DNA from: Microvenator marinus
GTDB taxonomy: Bacteria > Myxococcota_A > Bradymonadia > Bradymonadales > Bradymonadaceae
Length of the DNA: 64,000 nucleotides
NCBI RefSeq assembly: GCF_007993755.1
Contig: NZ_CP042467.1
Coordinates: 955,501-1,019,500, forward strand
Reading direction: 5' to 3'
Under the pieces are notes generated by a model. The model saw nothing but the letters and a program-made list of their open reading frames with translations, made no database searches and was not told where the DNA came from. The position numbers and the translations under genes are program-made. This document shows positions 9,223-18,273 of this stretch, in pieces. Each line of letters starts with the position of its first letter. Position 1 is the first letter of the stretch.

Positions 9223-10689
9223 TCAATTGAAGTCGGCATCGGTACCCTTTACTTCTGGTTCTGCGGTGTATCGCTCGACTTTGACCCGTGAGATCTCTGA
9301 CTCATAGTTCTCAAGACTGAGCAGAGGCTCTGCGCTGAGTTGAACCTGTCGTGTAGACGGGATCAGAGTGACCTTGCTCGGGTCTTGATCCACCCAAACT
9401 CCGTCGCGCTCGTACTGAATCCACGCATGAGGTCGGACTTTTTCTTTGTCGAACTCCACGCCAAAAACGGCCCGGCTTGGAATCTCCATTTCTCGCAAAA
9501 CGGCTAGCAAGATTGCGACACGTCGCGCCTGGGTCAACGTATCAAAGGCTTGATGTTCACGGAGATTTCGAACGGCCTTCTCCACCACGATCAGCCGCGA
9601 CGCGTCCGCCAGATCAGGCTTGATTTGTTTTGCGATTTCAAGCTCGTCGGGGGCTAGCGCAGGCGCCAACGCATAGGATTCATCAGTCTCTGCCGCGGGC
9701 AAAGGCTCCGGCACAAGCGCCGTATCCACCCGAAGTGAATCCTCAGTGCGATGCACGACTTTTTGCGCTCCCGAATCCCCAAGGATCGTAAGACCTTGCG
9801 GCGAGATTTGGTAAACGTTTGTATTGGTGACGCCTCCCCCACCTCGAATCAAACCGATCGCATCATCCACCGAAATCGCGGCATCTGAAGCTGCCCCGCC
9901 TGCCTTAAACTCGCGCTGCATCTGTTGCGCGCGGGCTTGACCGAGCTCGTTTGGAACCCGCGCACCGATGATCCTAAGTGGAAGTTCTTGGATCTGCACT
10001 TCGCCGCTCGCGTCCAGATAGACGTCGTACTCATCGTTGATGACCTTTTGCACAAAGTGAAAAGCCTCGACCTGGGTGTCGTAAACATCGATGGTATGCC
10101 GACGCACGTACTCAAACTTCATGCTCGTCATGCCCATGGTGATGGGGTCGAAATACTCCTGTTCAAAGACCTCTCCGGCCTCCAAGTTCTCACGCGCAGC
10201 GAGTTGGTAGAACGCGCTCTGCGCCAGTCTTGGCGGGTCGTTGAAGGCGACTCTACGTGTCCTCTTTGCGCCACCGAGCGAGAACTCGAGCACGACTTCT
10301 TTGCCCTCCACCCATGCCTCGGCGTCGAAGGAAAACGCCGAGCCAGTTTGCACAGAAATCTGAGCCCGCCGCAGCACAGCCGTGGGATCTACGGTGGCTT
10401 TGACGTCGGTACGAATCATTTGTGAGGCGCCCAGGGACGATACGTTCATCATGAAGTCGTATTCGAGAAGCCAACCATCCTCAATCGGAGTGCGGGTTTC
10501 GTGAACGTAGCCCACTTCTTTATTCTCGCGCGTCAGAAGCAACCATGAATTACCGGCGCTAATGCGAACACCCTCGGCCAAGACCTCAGTATGCCCCTTC
10601 TCAGCGAAATTTAGCTCCCATGCATACGCGCCCATAAGCCCGATCCAGCCCAGAAGCACTGCAACTCCGACCACATCAAAAACCCTCAT
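9223..10689 (-). CDS. Transglutaminase-like fold protein lacking the catalytic Cys
   Basis: 488 residues with an N-terminal membrane anchor (VVGVAVLLGWIGLMGAYAW) and a large periplasmic region. The C-terminal part shows the transglutaminase-like pattern: a helix ending in EIPSRAVFGV, then RPHAWIQYERDGVWVDQDPS with the catalytic His and Asp. The helix that should carry the nucleophilic Cys about 15 residues before the IPSR motif reads LTQARRVAILLAVLRE, with no Cys. The protein is therefore probably a non-catalytic binding or scaffolding homologue (inference). It is the first gene of the ABC export operon, which suggests an envelope role connected to the transporter. Confidence 0.72.
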   Translation of the reverse strand: MRVFDVVGVAVLLGWIGLMGAYAWELNFAEKGHTEVLAEGVRISAGNSWLLLTRENKEVGYVHETRTPIEDGWLLEYDFMMNVSSLGASQMIRTDVKATVDPTAVLRRAQISVQTGSAFSFDAEAWVEGKEVVLEFSLGGAKRTRRVAFNDPPRLAQSAFYQLAARENLEAGEVFEQEYFDPITMGMTSMKFEYVRRHTIDVYDTQVEAFHFVQKVINDEYDVYLDASGEVQIQELPLRIIGARVPNELGQARAQQMQREFKAGGAASDAAISVDDAIGLIRGGGGVTNTNVYQISPQGLTILGDSGAQKVVHRTEDSLRVDTALVPEPLPAAETDESYALAPALAPDELEIAKQIKPDLADASRLIVVEKAVRNLREHQAFDTLTQARRVAILLAVLREMEIPSRAVFGVEFDKEKVRPHAWIQYERDGVWVDQDPSKVTLIPSTRQVQLSAEPLLSLENYESEISRVKVERYTAEPEVKGTDADFN

Positions 10690-10786
10690 GCGCTCTCCGA
10701 AGCGAATTTAAGTTGCTTGATACTCAAGACGTGAGCGGGCATGATAATCCTAATTCTAGTGCGATTCTGCGGGCCGAGGATAACGG

Positions 10787-11233
10787 ATGTCTGACGAAAA
10801 TACGACTCACTTTCAGTTTAGTCTGGCGACCATACAACTTGAACTCTCCGGCGAGCGAGAGTTTGTGGAAAGGATGTATCGTACGATCATGCGCGACATT
10901 GAGGAAGCCCGCTCCGCGGAGCCTTCGGCAATCGCCCTTAAGAATGAAACTCCGCAAGAAAAGCGGACGAGAACCGTTCCCATCGACCGGCAAGTCGTTT
11001 GGGTCCACCGATGCTCAGAGATGATGCACAAGATCTACATGTCATCACCCGAAGAACTCTCTCGCGCCCATCTCCTGAGAACCATCGACCCCACGCGCCT
11101 CTCCGTGGTCTACGCGGCTGACGAATGTATCGACATGATCCTTCCTAAAGTGGAACAAGGCCACACTCTCTGGTCCGAACTCACAGAGAAAGGAAAGGCT
11201 AAGATTCAGGGCGCCACTGGCGAAAACCCGTAA
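10787..11233 (+). CDS. Conserved hypothetical protein
   Basis: 148 residues, soluble, no signal peptide. The N-terminus (FQFSLATIQLELSGEREFVE) looks like a beta-strand/helix unit, followed by a basic linker (TPQEKRTRT) and a helical second half (HRCSEMMHKIY, AADECIDMILPKV). I do not recognise the family and assign no function. Codon composition is like its neighbours. It is divergent from the transglutaminase-like gene with about 97 bp between starts, and its last 28 nt overlap the 3' end of the convergent TatD gene. Confidence 0.65.
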   Translation: MSDENTTHFQFSLATIQLELSGEREFVERMYRTIMRDIEEARSAEPSAIALKNETPQEKRTRTVPIDRQVVWVHRCSEMMHKIYMSSPEELSRAHLLRTIDPTRLSVVYAADECIDMILPKVEQGHTLWSELTEKGKAKIQGATGENP

Positions 11234-11997
11234 ATCTCCTTCGCATTTTTTGTGGTCTCTGCCGCAAAATCTTCCAACGACAAGCCTCGCGCCTCGGCGA
11301 TCGCCGCCGCGGTGTGGCGCACATACGCCGGCTGGTTGGTCTTTCCTCTAAACGGAACCGGGGCGAGATACGGCGAGTCGGTCTCGACGAGGACGCGGTT
11401 CAGGGGCACGACTTCGGCCGCGATCTCCAAGAGCTCACGCCCGTTCTTGAAGGTCACTATCCCCGAAAATGAAAGATGGAAGTCAAACTCGGTTACAAGC
11501 GCCTCGGCCATGGCACGAGAGCCCGTAAAACAATGCAAAATGCCGGTATTTACGCCGGTGTCGCGAAGTGCCTGCAAGGTATCTTCTTCGGCATCACGGC
11601 TGTGAATAATGATGGGTTTAGACACTTCCTTTGAAAGTTGAAGAAACTCTCGAAACGCCCAGTTCTGTTTGTCGCGGTCGGCCTTGTCGTAATAGTAGTC
11701 CAAACCGGACTCGCCGATCCCCACGACTTCGGGCAGACTCGCGAACTCGTTTCGTATCAAGTCCACCACTTCAGGCGTCACCATATCCGCATCGTGCGGG
11801 TGGATGCCGGCAGAGCATCGAATCATCTCCGGGTACTTCCGGGCGAACTCCAACGCGCGATAATTGCTATCGATGCCTCGACTTGCACCGATACAAACCA
11901 CGTGCTCCACACCGGCCTCTAGCATCGTGGCTCGGACATTCTCAAAATCATCGGCCAGGGCCGGAAAATCCAAATGTGCGTGGGTATCAAAGAGCAT
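11206..11997 (-). CDS. TatD family metal-dependent hydrolase
   Basis: 263 residues from the ATG at 11997 (MLFDTHAHLDF). TatD hallmarks are in order: THAHLD at the N-terminus, GIHPHDA, VGIGESGLDYYYD, IIHSRDAEEDT, LHCFTGS and LVETDSPYLAP. The family is a TIM-barrel deoxyribonuclease/3'-exonuclease using two or three metal ions. The start overlaps the end of the HEAT gene by 11 nt, giving an operon metG-HEAT-tatD; metG next to tatD is a common bacterial arrangement, and the HEAT gene is inserted between them. Confidence 0.93.
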   Translation of the reverse strand: MLFDTHAHLDFPALADDFENVRATMLEAGVEHVVCIGASRGIDSNYRALEFARKYPEMIRCSAGIHPHDADMVTPEVVDLIRNEFASLPEVVGIGESGLDYYYDKADRDKQNWAFREFLQLSKEVSKPIIIHSRDAEEDTLQALRDTGVNTGILHCFTGSRAMAEALVTEFDFHLSFSGIVTFKNGRELLEIAAEVVPLNRVLVETDSPYLAPVPFRGKTNQPAYVRHTAAAIAEARGLSLEDFAAETTKNAKEIYGFSPVAP

Positions 11998-13051
11998 GAG
12001 TTCGACCTCTAAGCAGTTGGTGTGCAAGCTCGCGGGTTTCTGTATCAGCAGACTCCCGAGCTCGCGTCTCGATGACGCGCCATGCGGCCTCATCGTCATA
12101 GTGAGAAAGCGAAATCAACGCCGTTTCACTATGATAAGTGTCTGAAACGGCCTCTCGCTCAACAAATTCCCGAAACTCCGTAACCTTAAGCTCGCCCGCT
12201 CGCGCAATGGCCCAGCCTCGGGCATCCTTTCTGCGCCCCTGCAGGTGCTTTTGCCAGAGGCGAGAGCCCTCCTCATCTCCAAGCTGAAAGAGAGCGATCG
12301 CCGCGTCCACCCTGATGATCGGATGCAAGAGCCAACCTTTTGCAATCTTGCGCAATGGCTCGACTGCCTTTGACGCACCCAGGTAAACAAGCCCTTGAAT
12401 CGCCGCCCTGCTCGTCGCCTCGTCTTTGAGGTGCCCTACCAAATCTTGCGAGACGCTTTCACTGAGCTCGGGAGGTAGCTTCACGTGGTGCTGACCACGA
12501 AGGCGCGCTAGAGAGAATGAAAGCTGAAATCGGTCCACACCTTTGAGCCCTTCCCTCACTTTCACGAGTTGCTCAAGCCACGGCCACCCCTTCTCACTGA
12601 TCATCTGCGCACAGACCACCAGAATGGCGGGATCGCTCTCATCGGACACCAGGCGACTCACGATCTCCTGTACATTCGCCGGGTCAAAGCGATGCAATGA
12701 GACCAATGCGTGATACCTCACGTCGGCCGACGCGTCGTGCGTGGCGGCCTCGAGCGCCTGAACCCCAAGTCTGCTCACGCCATCGGAATTTAGGGCGATG
12801 CACGCCGCGGTTCGCTCTTCCTCTTCGCCGCTTTCCAGGCGCTCCACCACGCGTTCTTCGATCGACGGGGCCATAAATTCGCCCAAGAGGGACGCGGCCG
12901 CATGACGCACCGGTGGGTAAGGATCACTAAAAGCGTCCAAGAGCAGCGTGGTCGATTGTGCAGAGTCCAGGCTTCGCCCAAGACGTACCAGCTCTCGGCG
13001 ACGAGCTTCAGAGTTTCCTATTGGCTCTATAGCTTCGCGATAGATGCTCAT
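11987..13051 (-). CDS. HEAT-repeat protein
   Basis: 354 residues built of alpha-helical pairs of the HEAT/PBS-lyase type: repeated patterns such as DPYPPVRHAAASLLGEF, ASADVRYHALVSL, DEATSRAAIQGLVYLGASKAVEPLRKIA and HPIIRVDAAIALFQLGDEEG. No signal peptide or membrane segment. Such solenoids usually act as protein-binding scaffolds; the partner is unknown. The ATG overlaps the metG stop by one base, so it is translated with metG. Confidence 0.8.
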   Translation of the reverse strand: MSIYREAIEPIGNSEARRRELVRLGRSLDSAQSTTLLLDAFSDPYPPVRHAAASLLGEFMAPSIEERVVERLESGEEEERTAACIALNSDGVSRLGVQALEAATHDASADVRYHALVSLHRFDPANVQEIVSRLVSDESDPAILVVCAQMISEKGWPWLEQLVKVREGLKGVDRFQLSFSLARLRGQHHVKLPPELSESVSQDLVGHLKDEATSRAAIQGLVYLGASKAVEPLRKIAKGWLLHPIIRVDAAIALFQLGDEEGSRLWQKHLQGRRKDARGWAIARAGELKVTEFREFVEREAVSDTYHSETALISLSHYDDEAAWRVIETRARESADTETRELAHQLLRGRTHAL

Positions 13052-14973
13052 CAGGAGATTCGGGTACCGGCTTTTACGTTTGCCGAGTAACGCGCAAGCT
13101 CAAGACCACCGTCTTCGGTTTCTACGGCCAGAAGCATTCCCTGGCTAAGGGTCCCAAACACTTTGCGCGGCTTGAGATTCGCGACCATCGCCACGCGCTG
13201 GTCTACGAGGTCTTCTGGCGCGTAACTCTTGGCGATCCCAGCGACGACGGTCCGAGGCGATTCTTCGCCAGCATCCACGCTTAGCTTCAGGAGTTTATCG
13301 GCCCCTTCCACCTTTTCAGCGCTAAGGATGTGACCCACCTTCAGCTCTACAGCCATGAAATGGTCAAATGTGATGATGCCCTCTTCGGCCGCCTTCGGCC
13401 CTTCTTTCTTAGCTTCTATTTTCGGCTCTTCTTTGACTTCTTCTTTCACGGGCAACTCCATCTTTGCGAAGAGAACATCGATATTTGTGAGTGACTCACC
13501 GCTCTTAAGACCGCCCCATTTGAGGCTTTCGAACGCTTTGCTCTCAACACCCAATCCGGCCAAGATCAGCTCCGAAGTCTTGGGCAGAAATGCGCAGAGC
13601 ATCACGGCGAGCCATCGCACGCCCTCAAGCAACGTGTACATCACGCTCTCCAGGGCCTGAGTCTCACCGCGCTTATTCAACGCCCAAGGCTGAGTCACGG
13701 CGATGAACTGGTTCAGATCACTCGAAAACTCCATCAATCGCTCAAGTGCGCGATGCGGCTCACGCTCGTCCATCAAATGGCTCATATCCTCAAGTGTCAC
13801 TTGAGCCTTCTCAGCCACGAGCGAAATCTCACGGCCCAAATCACCATCGAGCTCATGGAACGCCGGCACGTTGCCCTCACAGAACTTCTGCGTCATCGCC
13901 TGTGAACGGTTCACGAGGTTTCCAAGATTGTCCGCAAGCTCTGAGTTATTGCGGCCGATCACACGTTCGTGAACGAAGTTTCCATCAGAACCAAACGCCA
14001 TCTCTCTCATCAAGTAATAGCGCAGAAGGTCCAGCGGGTAAGTGTCGGCTAGCTCAAAAGCATCGATGAAATTCCCCATGCTCTTGCTCATCTTCTTGCC
14101 GTCGTTCATCCACCAACCGTGCGCAAACACTTGATGCGGAAGCTCGACCCCGGCACTCATCAAGAACGCCGGCCAATAAACAGCGTGAAAACGCAGGATA
14201 TCCTTGCCGATCAAATGCACATCACAAGGCCAGAAACGCTCGAAGAGCGCCTGATCGTGGAACGCCCCCACGCCCGTGATGTAGTTCGTCAACGCATCGA
14301 CCCAGACATAGAGCACGTGCTCGGGATCGTCAGGCCATTCGATACCCCAATCAAAGGTCGTGCGGCTGATCGAGAGGTCTCGAAGCCCTGAAGCCACAAA
14401 CGAAGCCACTTCGTTTCGCCGCGCATCGGGCTGCACACTATGTGGATTGGTGTTGTACCACTCCAAGAGAGGCTCTTGGTACTTGCTAAGCCGGAAGAAA
14501 TAGCTCTTCTCCTCAACCCATTCCACCTTGGCGCCCGAAGACTTCACATGACCGTCTTCAATCTCTGATTCGTCAAAAAACGCCTCGTCGGAGGCCGCGT
14601 ACCAACCCGAATACGAGTCGAGATAGACATCACCATTCGCCTTCATCCGATTGACGACTTCGGTCACCACTTTGGTGTGATCCGCATCCGTCGTGCGAAT
14701 AAACCGGTCGTAGGTGAGCTCGAGTTTTTCAAAAAGCCGCTTGAAACTCGCCGAGTTCTTGTCCGCGAGTTCTTTGGGCGAAATCCCCAATTCCTCTGCC
14801 GCACGCTGAACCTTGAGACCATGCTCATCGGTGCCGGTCAGAAAGAAAACGTCTGCACCTCGCTGCCGATAGTGACGCGCCATCGCATCCGCCAAAATCG
14901 TGGTGTAGGCGTGACCGATATGGGGCTCACCGTTGACGTAATAAATCGGGGTCGTGATGTAGAATTTTGACAT
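13051..14973 (-). CDS. metG: Methionyl-tRNA synthetase
   Basis: 640 residues. Class I signatures PHIGHAYT (17-24) and KMSKS (294-298), methionine-pocket segments (GTDEHGLKVQRAA, WVDALTNYI) and a C-terminal EMAP/Trbp111-type tRNA-binding OB domain after about residue 540 (AVELKVGHILSAEKVEGADK) are present. The connective peptide that carries the zinc knuckle in many bacterial enzymes has no Cys here (segment around residues 125-160), so it is a zinc-free type. It charges initiator and elongator tRNA-Met. It leads an operon with the HEAT and tatD genes and is divergent from the mrp operon. Confidence 0.97.
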   Translation of the reverse strand: MSKFYITTPIYYVNGEPHIGHAYTTILADAMARHYRQRGADVFFLTGTDEHGLKVQRAAEELGISPKELADKNSASFKRLFEKLELTYDRFIRTTDADHTKVVTEVVNRMKANGDVYLDSYSGWYAASDEAFFDESEIEDGHVKSSGAKVEWVEEKSYFFRLSKYQEPLLEWYNTNPHSVQPDARRNEVASFVASGLRDLSISRTTFDWGIEWPDDPEHVLYVWVDALTNYITGVGAFHDQALFERFWPCDVHLIGKDILRFHAVYWPAFLMSAGVELPHQVFAHGWWMNDGKKMSKSMGNFIDAFELADTYPLDLLRYYLMREMAFGSDGNFVHERVIGRNNSELADNLGNLVNRSQAMTQKFCEGNVPAFHELDGDLGREISLVAEKAQVTLEDMSHLMDEREPHRALERLMEFSSDLNQFIAVTQPWALNKRGETQALESVMYTLLEGVRWLAVMLCAFLPKTSELILAGLGVESKAFESLKWGGLKSGESLTNIDVLFAKMELPVKEEVKEEPKIEAKKEGPKAAEEGIITFDHFMAVELKVGHILSAEKVEGADKLLKLSVDAGEESPRTVVAGIAKSYAPEDLVDQRVAMVANLKPRKVFGTLSQGMLLAVETEDGGLELARYSANVKAGTRIS

Positions 14974-15124
14974 TTCAGAACACTCTTGAAGCGGAAAACA
15001 CGCGCCTCATTACAACGATTTCGCATCCAATGCCACATCCGGCACGGTTTTCTCCGGTTCTACTTTTCGAGGTTGCGTATCTTGGTGTATGCAATCCGTC
15101 GACTCATTGCCACGGTAAGCGCAG
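14974..15124. promoter_or_regulatory. Divergent promoter region between metG and the mrp operon
   Basis: 151 bp separate the two start codons, and both operons must start here or within it. I see no convincing pair of -35/-10 hexamers, no riboswitch-like pairing and no strong hairpin, and a weak AG-containing stretch only before the mrpA ATG. Function is inferred from gene orientation alone. Confidence 0.45.
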
Positions 15125-17935
15125 ATGTCCATATTGCTCATCGTCCTGCTACCCTTTCTGGGAATTTTGCCCGCCTGGTTGCTCGCCTCAAAGAGCCGCC
15201 AAGCCTCCATGATAGGCGCTCTGATCCCTCCCCTTGCGGGTCTGGGGGTACTCGCCACATTGGTTCCGCAAGTCATGGCGGGCGAGGTCCTCGTTCAGAG
15301 TTGGCCGTGGATTGAATCGCTTGGGTTGAACATCGCGTTTCGACTCGATGGGCTAGGAATGCTCTTCTCCCTGCTTGTTTTGGGGATCGGGGCGCTCGTT
15401 GTTGTCTACGGATACTATTACCTCGGCAAGAACGACCCCATCGGTCCGTTTTACGCCATGCTCATGACCTTCATGGGCGCCATGATGGGCGTGGTCTTGA
15501 GTGAAAACCTCATCCTTCTGGTGATGTTTTGGGAACTCACGAGTATCAGCTCGTTCCTGCTAATCGGCTACTGGAAGCACCTACCTGCCGCGCGCCAAGG
15601 AGCGCGACTCGCCCTCGCTATCACTGGTGGCGGTGGCCTCCTGATGCTCGGTGGCGTGATCCTCCTGGGAATGATTGTCGGCAGCTACGACTTGAGCGTG
15701 GTTTTGGCCTCCAACGAGAAGATCCTGAACCACTCGCTCTATCCAATCATGCTGGTTCTGGTGCTGATGGGCGCCTTCACCAAATCCGCCCAATTCCCTT
15801 TCCACTTCTGGCTTCCAAACGCCATGACGGCGCCTACGCCTGTCAGCGCCTACCTTCACTCGGCTACCATGGTTAAGGCCGGAGTCTTCTTGCTGGCGCG
15901 TCTGCATCCGGCCCTCTCAGGAAGCGAACTCTGGTTTATTCTGGTCACTGGCGCAGGCCTCACAACCATGGTCTTCTCGGCCTACGTGGCTCTCTTTAAG
16001 CACGACCTCAAAGGCCTGCTCGCGTACTCCACCATTTCGCATCTCGGCCTTATCACAGCCCTCTTCGGGTTCAGCACCAAATTGGCCACGGTGGCGGCGG
16101 TCTTCCACATATTCAACCATGCAGCCTTCAAAGCTTCCTTGTTCATGACGGCTGGAATCATCGATCACGAGGCTGGCACAAGAGATGCGCGAATCCTAAG
16201 CGGCCTTCGACACTCGATGCCATTTACGTTTGGGCTAGCACTCTTGGGTGCAGCAGCCATGGGCGGGGCGCCTTTCTTCAACGGATTCCTCTCCAAAGAG
16301 ATGTTCTTCGAAGAAGCTTTCCGGCTTATGGAACACCCCTTTATGACCGGGGTGGTGTGGAGTTGGGCAATTCCCGCTGCTGTGGTGGTTGGAGGCCTCT
16401 GCAGCGTGGCCTATTCCATCCGATTCGTTCACGATGTCTTCTTCGGTCCTGAAGCGCATGACCTTCCAGGCCACCCCCACGATCCCCCAATCGGTATGCG
16501 CGCACCGGTAGCAATCCTTGTTGGCATCTGCGTTGTAGTTGGCGTCTACCCGCCATTGATTCAGAAGTTTATCAGCGTCTGCGCCGCCCCCGTTGTGGGC
16601 TCGGCGCTACCCGATTATTACCTCTGGTGGTGGCACGGCTTCACGCCTGCGCTCTACATGACCATGGTGGCCGTTGCCGCTGGTATCGGGTTCTATATGG
16701 TCTGGAAGAAGGTGCACCAGTTCCACCTCGACCAAAACATCCCAGAGATTTCAGGCAAGGCTCTCTTCGAGAAATTCATGGATTCGTCTGTGCTCGCAGC
16801 GCGAGGGCTGACGCAGGAGCTCGATAACGGCTCACTTCAGCGTTACATGGCCTTCAGCTTCATGGCTGCCATTGTGGCCGGTAGCCTTGGGTTTATCCAG
16901 TTTGGCGTCTTCGAGGGCGACAAAGCACCGACGCCGGCCCCCCTAGCTGCGATTATCCCATGGTTCCTCTTGGTCGCGGCTTCGCTGATGACCATTTACT
17001 ACCAACGAAAACGACTCACTGCCCTGGTCTTCATCAGTGTTGTTGGACTCATCGTGAGCCTCTCGTTCATCTACCTCTCGGCACCAGACCTCGGGTTAAC
17101 CCAGATCTCGGTGGAGGTGGTGACCATTCTTCTTATGCTCCTGACCCTCTATGTCTTGCCGCAACGAACTCCCAACGAGTCTTCGCCCGAGAGGCGGACA
17201 CGAGACGCCATCATCGCAATACTCGGAGGCGGCGGCATCGCCTTCTTGGCCTACAGCGTGTTCACGCGCAATTTTGAGAGCATAGCCGGATATTATCTGG
17301 AAAAGTCGGTTCCTGAAGGCGGTGGTACCAACGTCGTCAACGTCACCCTCGTCGACTTCCGTGGCTTCGATACGATGGGCGAGATCTCGGTGCTTGCGAT
17401 TGCAGCTGTGGGCATTCTGATCATGTTGACCGGACGCCGTCCAGACACTCCAGACTACGCAAAACCAAGAGAAGAGCAGGCGTTCCCTGCCATGCTCACT
17501 GCTACGACTCGCCCATTGATGGCCTTGATCCTGCTGGTCGCGATCTACATCTTCATGCGCGGCCACAATCTCCCCGGTGGTGGCTTCATCGCTGGCCTGG
17601 TGGCTTCGGTTGCCCTCACGATTCAATACGTGGCGAGCGGCATCAACTGGACTAATGAACGGCTTAAAGTCGACTTCGTGAGACTTTGTGGCATCGGGGT
17701 GCTCATCGCCGTGGCCACAGGCCTTGGCTCCTGGTTCTTCGGCTACCCGTTCCTCACAAGCTCGGTTTATCACCTGCATTTGCCAGCGATCGGTGAGATT
17801 CACCTCGCTAGCGCCATCCCCTTTGATTTAGGCGTCTTCTTCGTAGTTGTGGGCTGTATGCTGACCATCATGAAACGGGTCAGCGAGTACCAACGATGTG
17901 ACGAAGTGAAGAATTCGCAAACGAGGCAACCATGA
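15125..17935 (+). CDS. mrpA: Mrp-type Na+/H+ antiporter subunit A, fused A-B
   Basis: 936 residues, about 20 or more membrane segments. The N-terminal two thirds match the NuoL/MrpA family: FWELTSISSFLLIGYW with the key Glu, KSAQFPFHFWLPNAM with the conserved Lys, YLHSATMVKAGVFLLAR, LLAYSTISHLGLI and HIFNHAAFKASLFM. The region after about residue 780 (RPLMALILLVAIYIFMRGHN, PGGGFIAGLVA) is the MrpB domain, so A and B are fused as in PhaAB-type systems. With the six-gene set that follows it forms the multi-subunit cation/proton antiporter for Na+ extrusion and alkaline pH homeostasis. The stop overlaps the mrpC start by 4 nt. Confidence 0.95.
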   Translation: MSILLIVLLPFLGILPAWLLASKSRQASMIGALIPPLAGLGVLATLVPQVMAGEVLVQSWPWIESLGLNIAFRLDGLGMLFSLLVLGIGALVVVYGYYYLGKNDPIGPFYAMLMTFMGAMMGVVLSENLILLVMFWELTSISSFLLIGYWKHLPAARQGARLALAITGGGGLLMLGGVILLGMIVGSYDLSVVLASNEKILNHSLYPIMLVLVLMGAFTKSAQFPFHFWLPNAMTAPTPVSAYLHSATMVKAGVFLLARLHPALSGSELWFILVTGAGLTTMVFSAYVALFKHDLKGLLAYSTISHLGLITALFGFSTKLATVAAVFHIFNHAAFKASLFMTAGIIDHEAGTRDARILSGLRHSMPFTFGLALLGAAAMGGAPFFNGFLSKEMFFEEAFRLMEHPFMTGVVWSWAIPAAVVVGGLCSVAYSIRFVHDVFFGPEAHDLPGHPHDPPIGMRAPVAILVGICVVVGVYPPLIQKFISVCAAPVVGSALPDYYLWWWHGFTPALYMTMVAVAAGIGFYMVWKKVHQFHLDQNIPEISGKALFEKFMDSSVLAARGLTQELDNGSLQRYMAFSFMAAIVAGSLGFIQFGVFEGDKAPTPAPLAAIIPWFLLVAASLMTIYYQRKRLTALVFISVVGLIVSLSFIYLSAPDLGLTQISVEVVTILLMLLTLYVLPQRTPNESSPERRTRDAIIAILGGGGIAFLAYSVFTRNFESIAGYYLEKSVPEGGGTNVVNVTLVDFRGFDTMGEISVLAIAAVGILIMLTGRRPDTPDYAKPREEQAFPAMLTATTRPLMALILLVAIYIFMRGHNLPGGGFIAGLVASVALTIQYVASGINWTNERLKVDFVRLCGIGVLIAVATGLGSWFFGYPFLTSSVYHLHLPAIGEIHLASAIPFDLGVFFVVVGCMLTIMKRVSEYQRCDEVKNSQTRQP

Positions 17936-18273
17936 TGCTCTCACTTGAATTTCTGGTCGCCAGCGCGATCGGCGTACTCGTGGCCTCTGGGCTTTATTTG
18001 ATGCTGCGGGGGCGCACTTTCCCGGTCATCATCGGCCTGACTCTACTGAGTTATGCGGTCAACCTCTTCCTCTTCGGAATGGGAAGGCTCGTGATCGGTG
18101 CACCACCCATTATCCAAGACGGTGTCGCGACCTACTCCGACCCGATCCCTCAGGCTCTCGTTCTAACCGCAATCGTGATTGGTTTTGGTATGACGGCCTA
18201 TGCAATCACCTTGGCGGTCAAAGCCTACGTAGTGCTTGGTACGGACCAAATCGACGGTAAGGAGGGCGCATGA
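17932..18273 (+). CDS. mrpC: Na+/H+ antiporter subunit C
   Basis: 113 residues with three membrane segments, NuoK-like. Motifs GLYLMLRGRTFPVIIGLTLL and DPIPQALVLTAIVIGFG are diagnostic of MrpC/PhaC. It packs against the A and D antiporter subunits in the Mrp complex. ATGA overlaps on both sides (with mrpA and mrpD) show tight translational coupling. Confidence 0.96.
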   Translation: MMLSLEFLVASAIGVLVASGLYLMLRGRTFPVIIGLTLLSYAVNLFLFGMGRLVIGAPPIIQDGVATYSDPIPQALVLTAIVIGFGMTAYAITLAVKAYVVLGTDQIDGKEGA

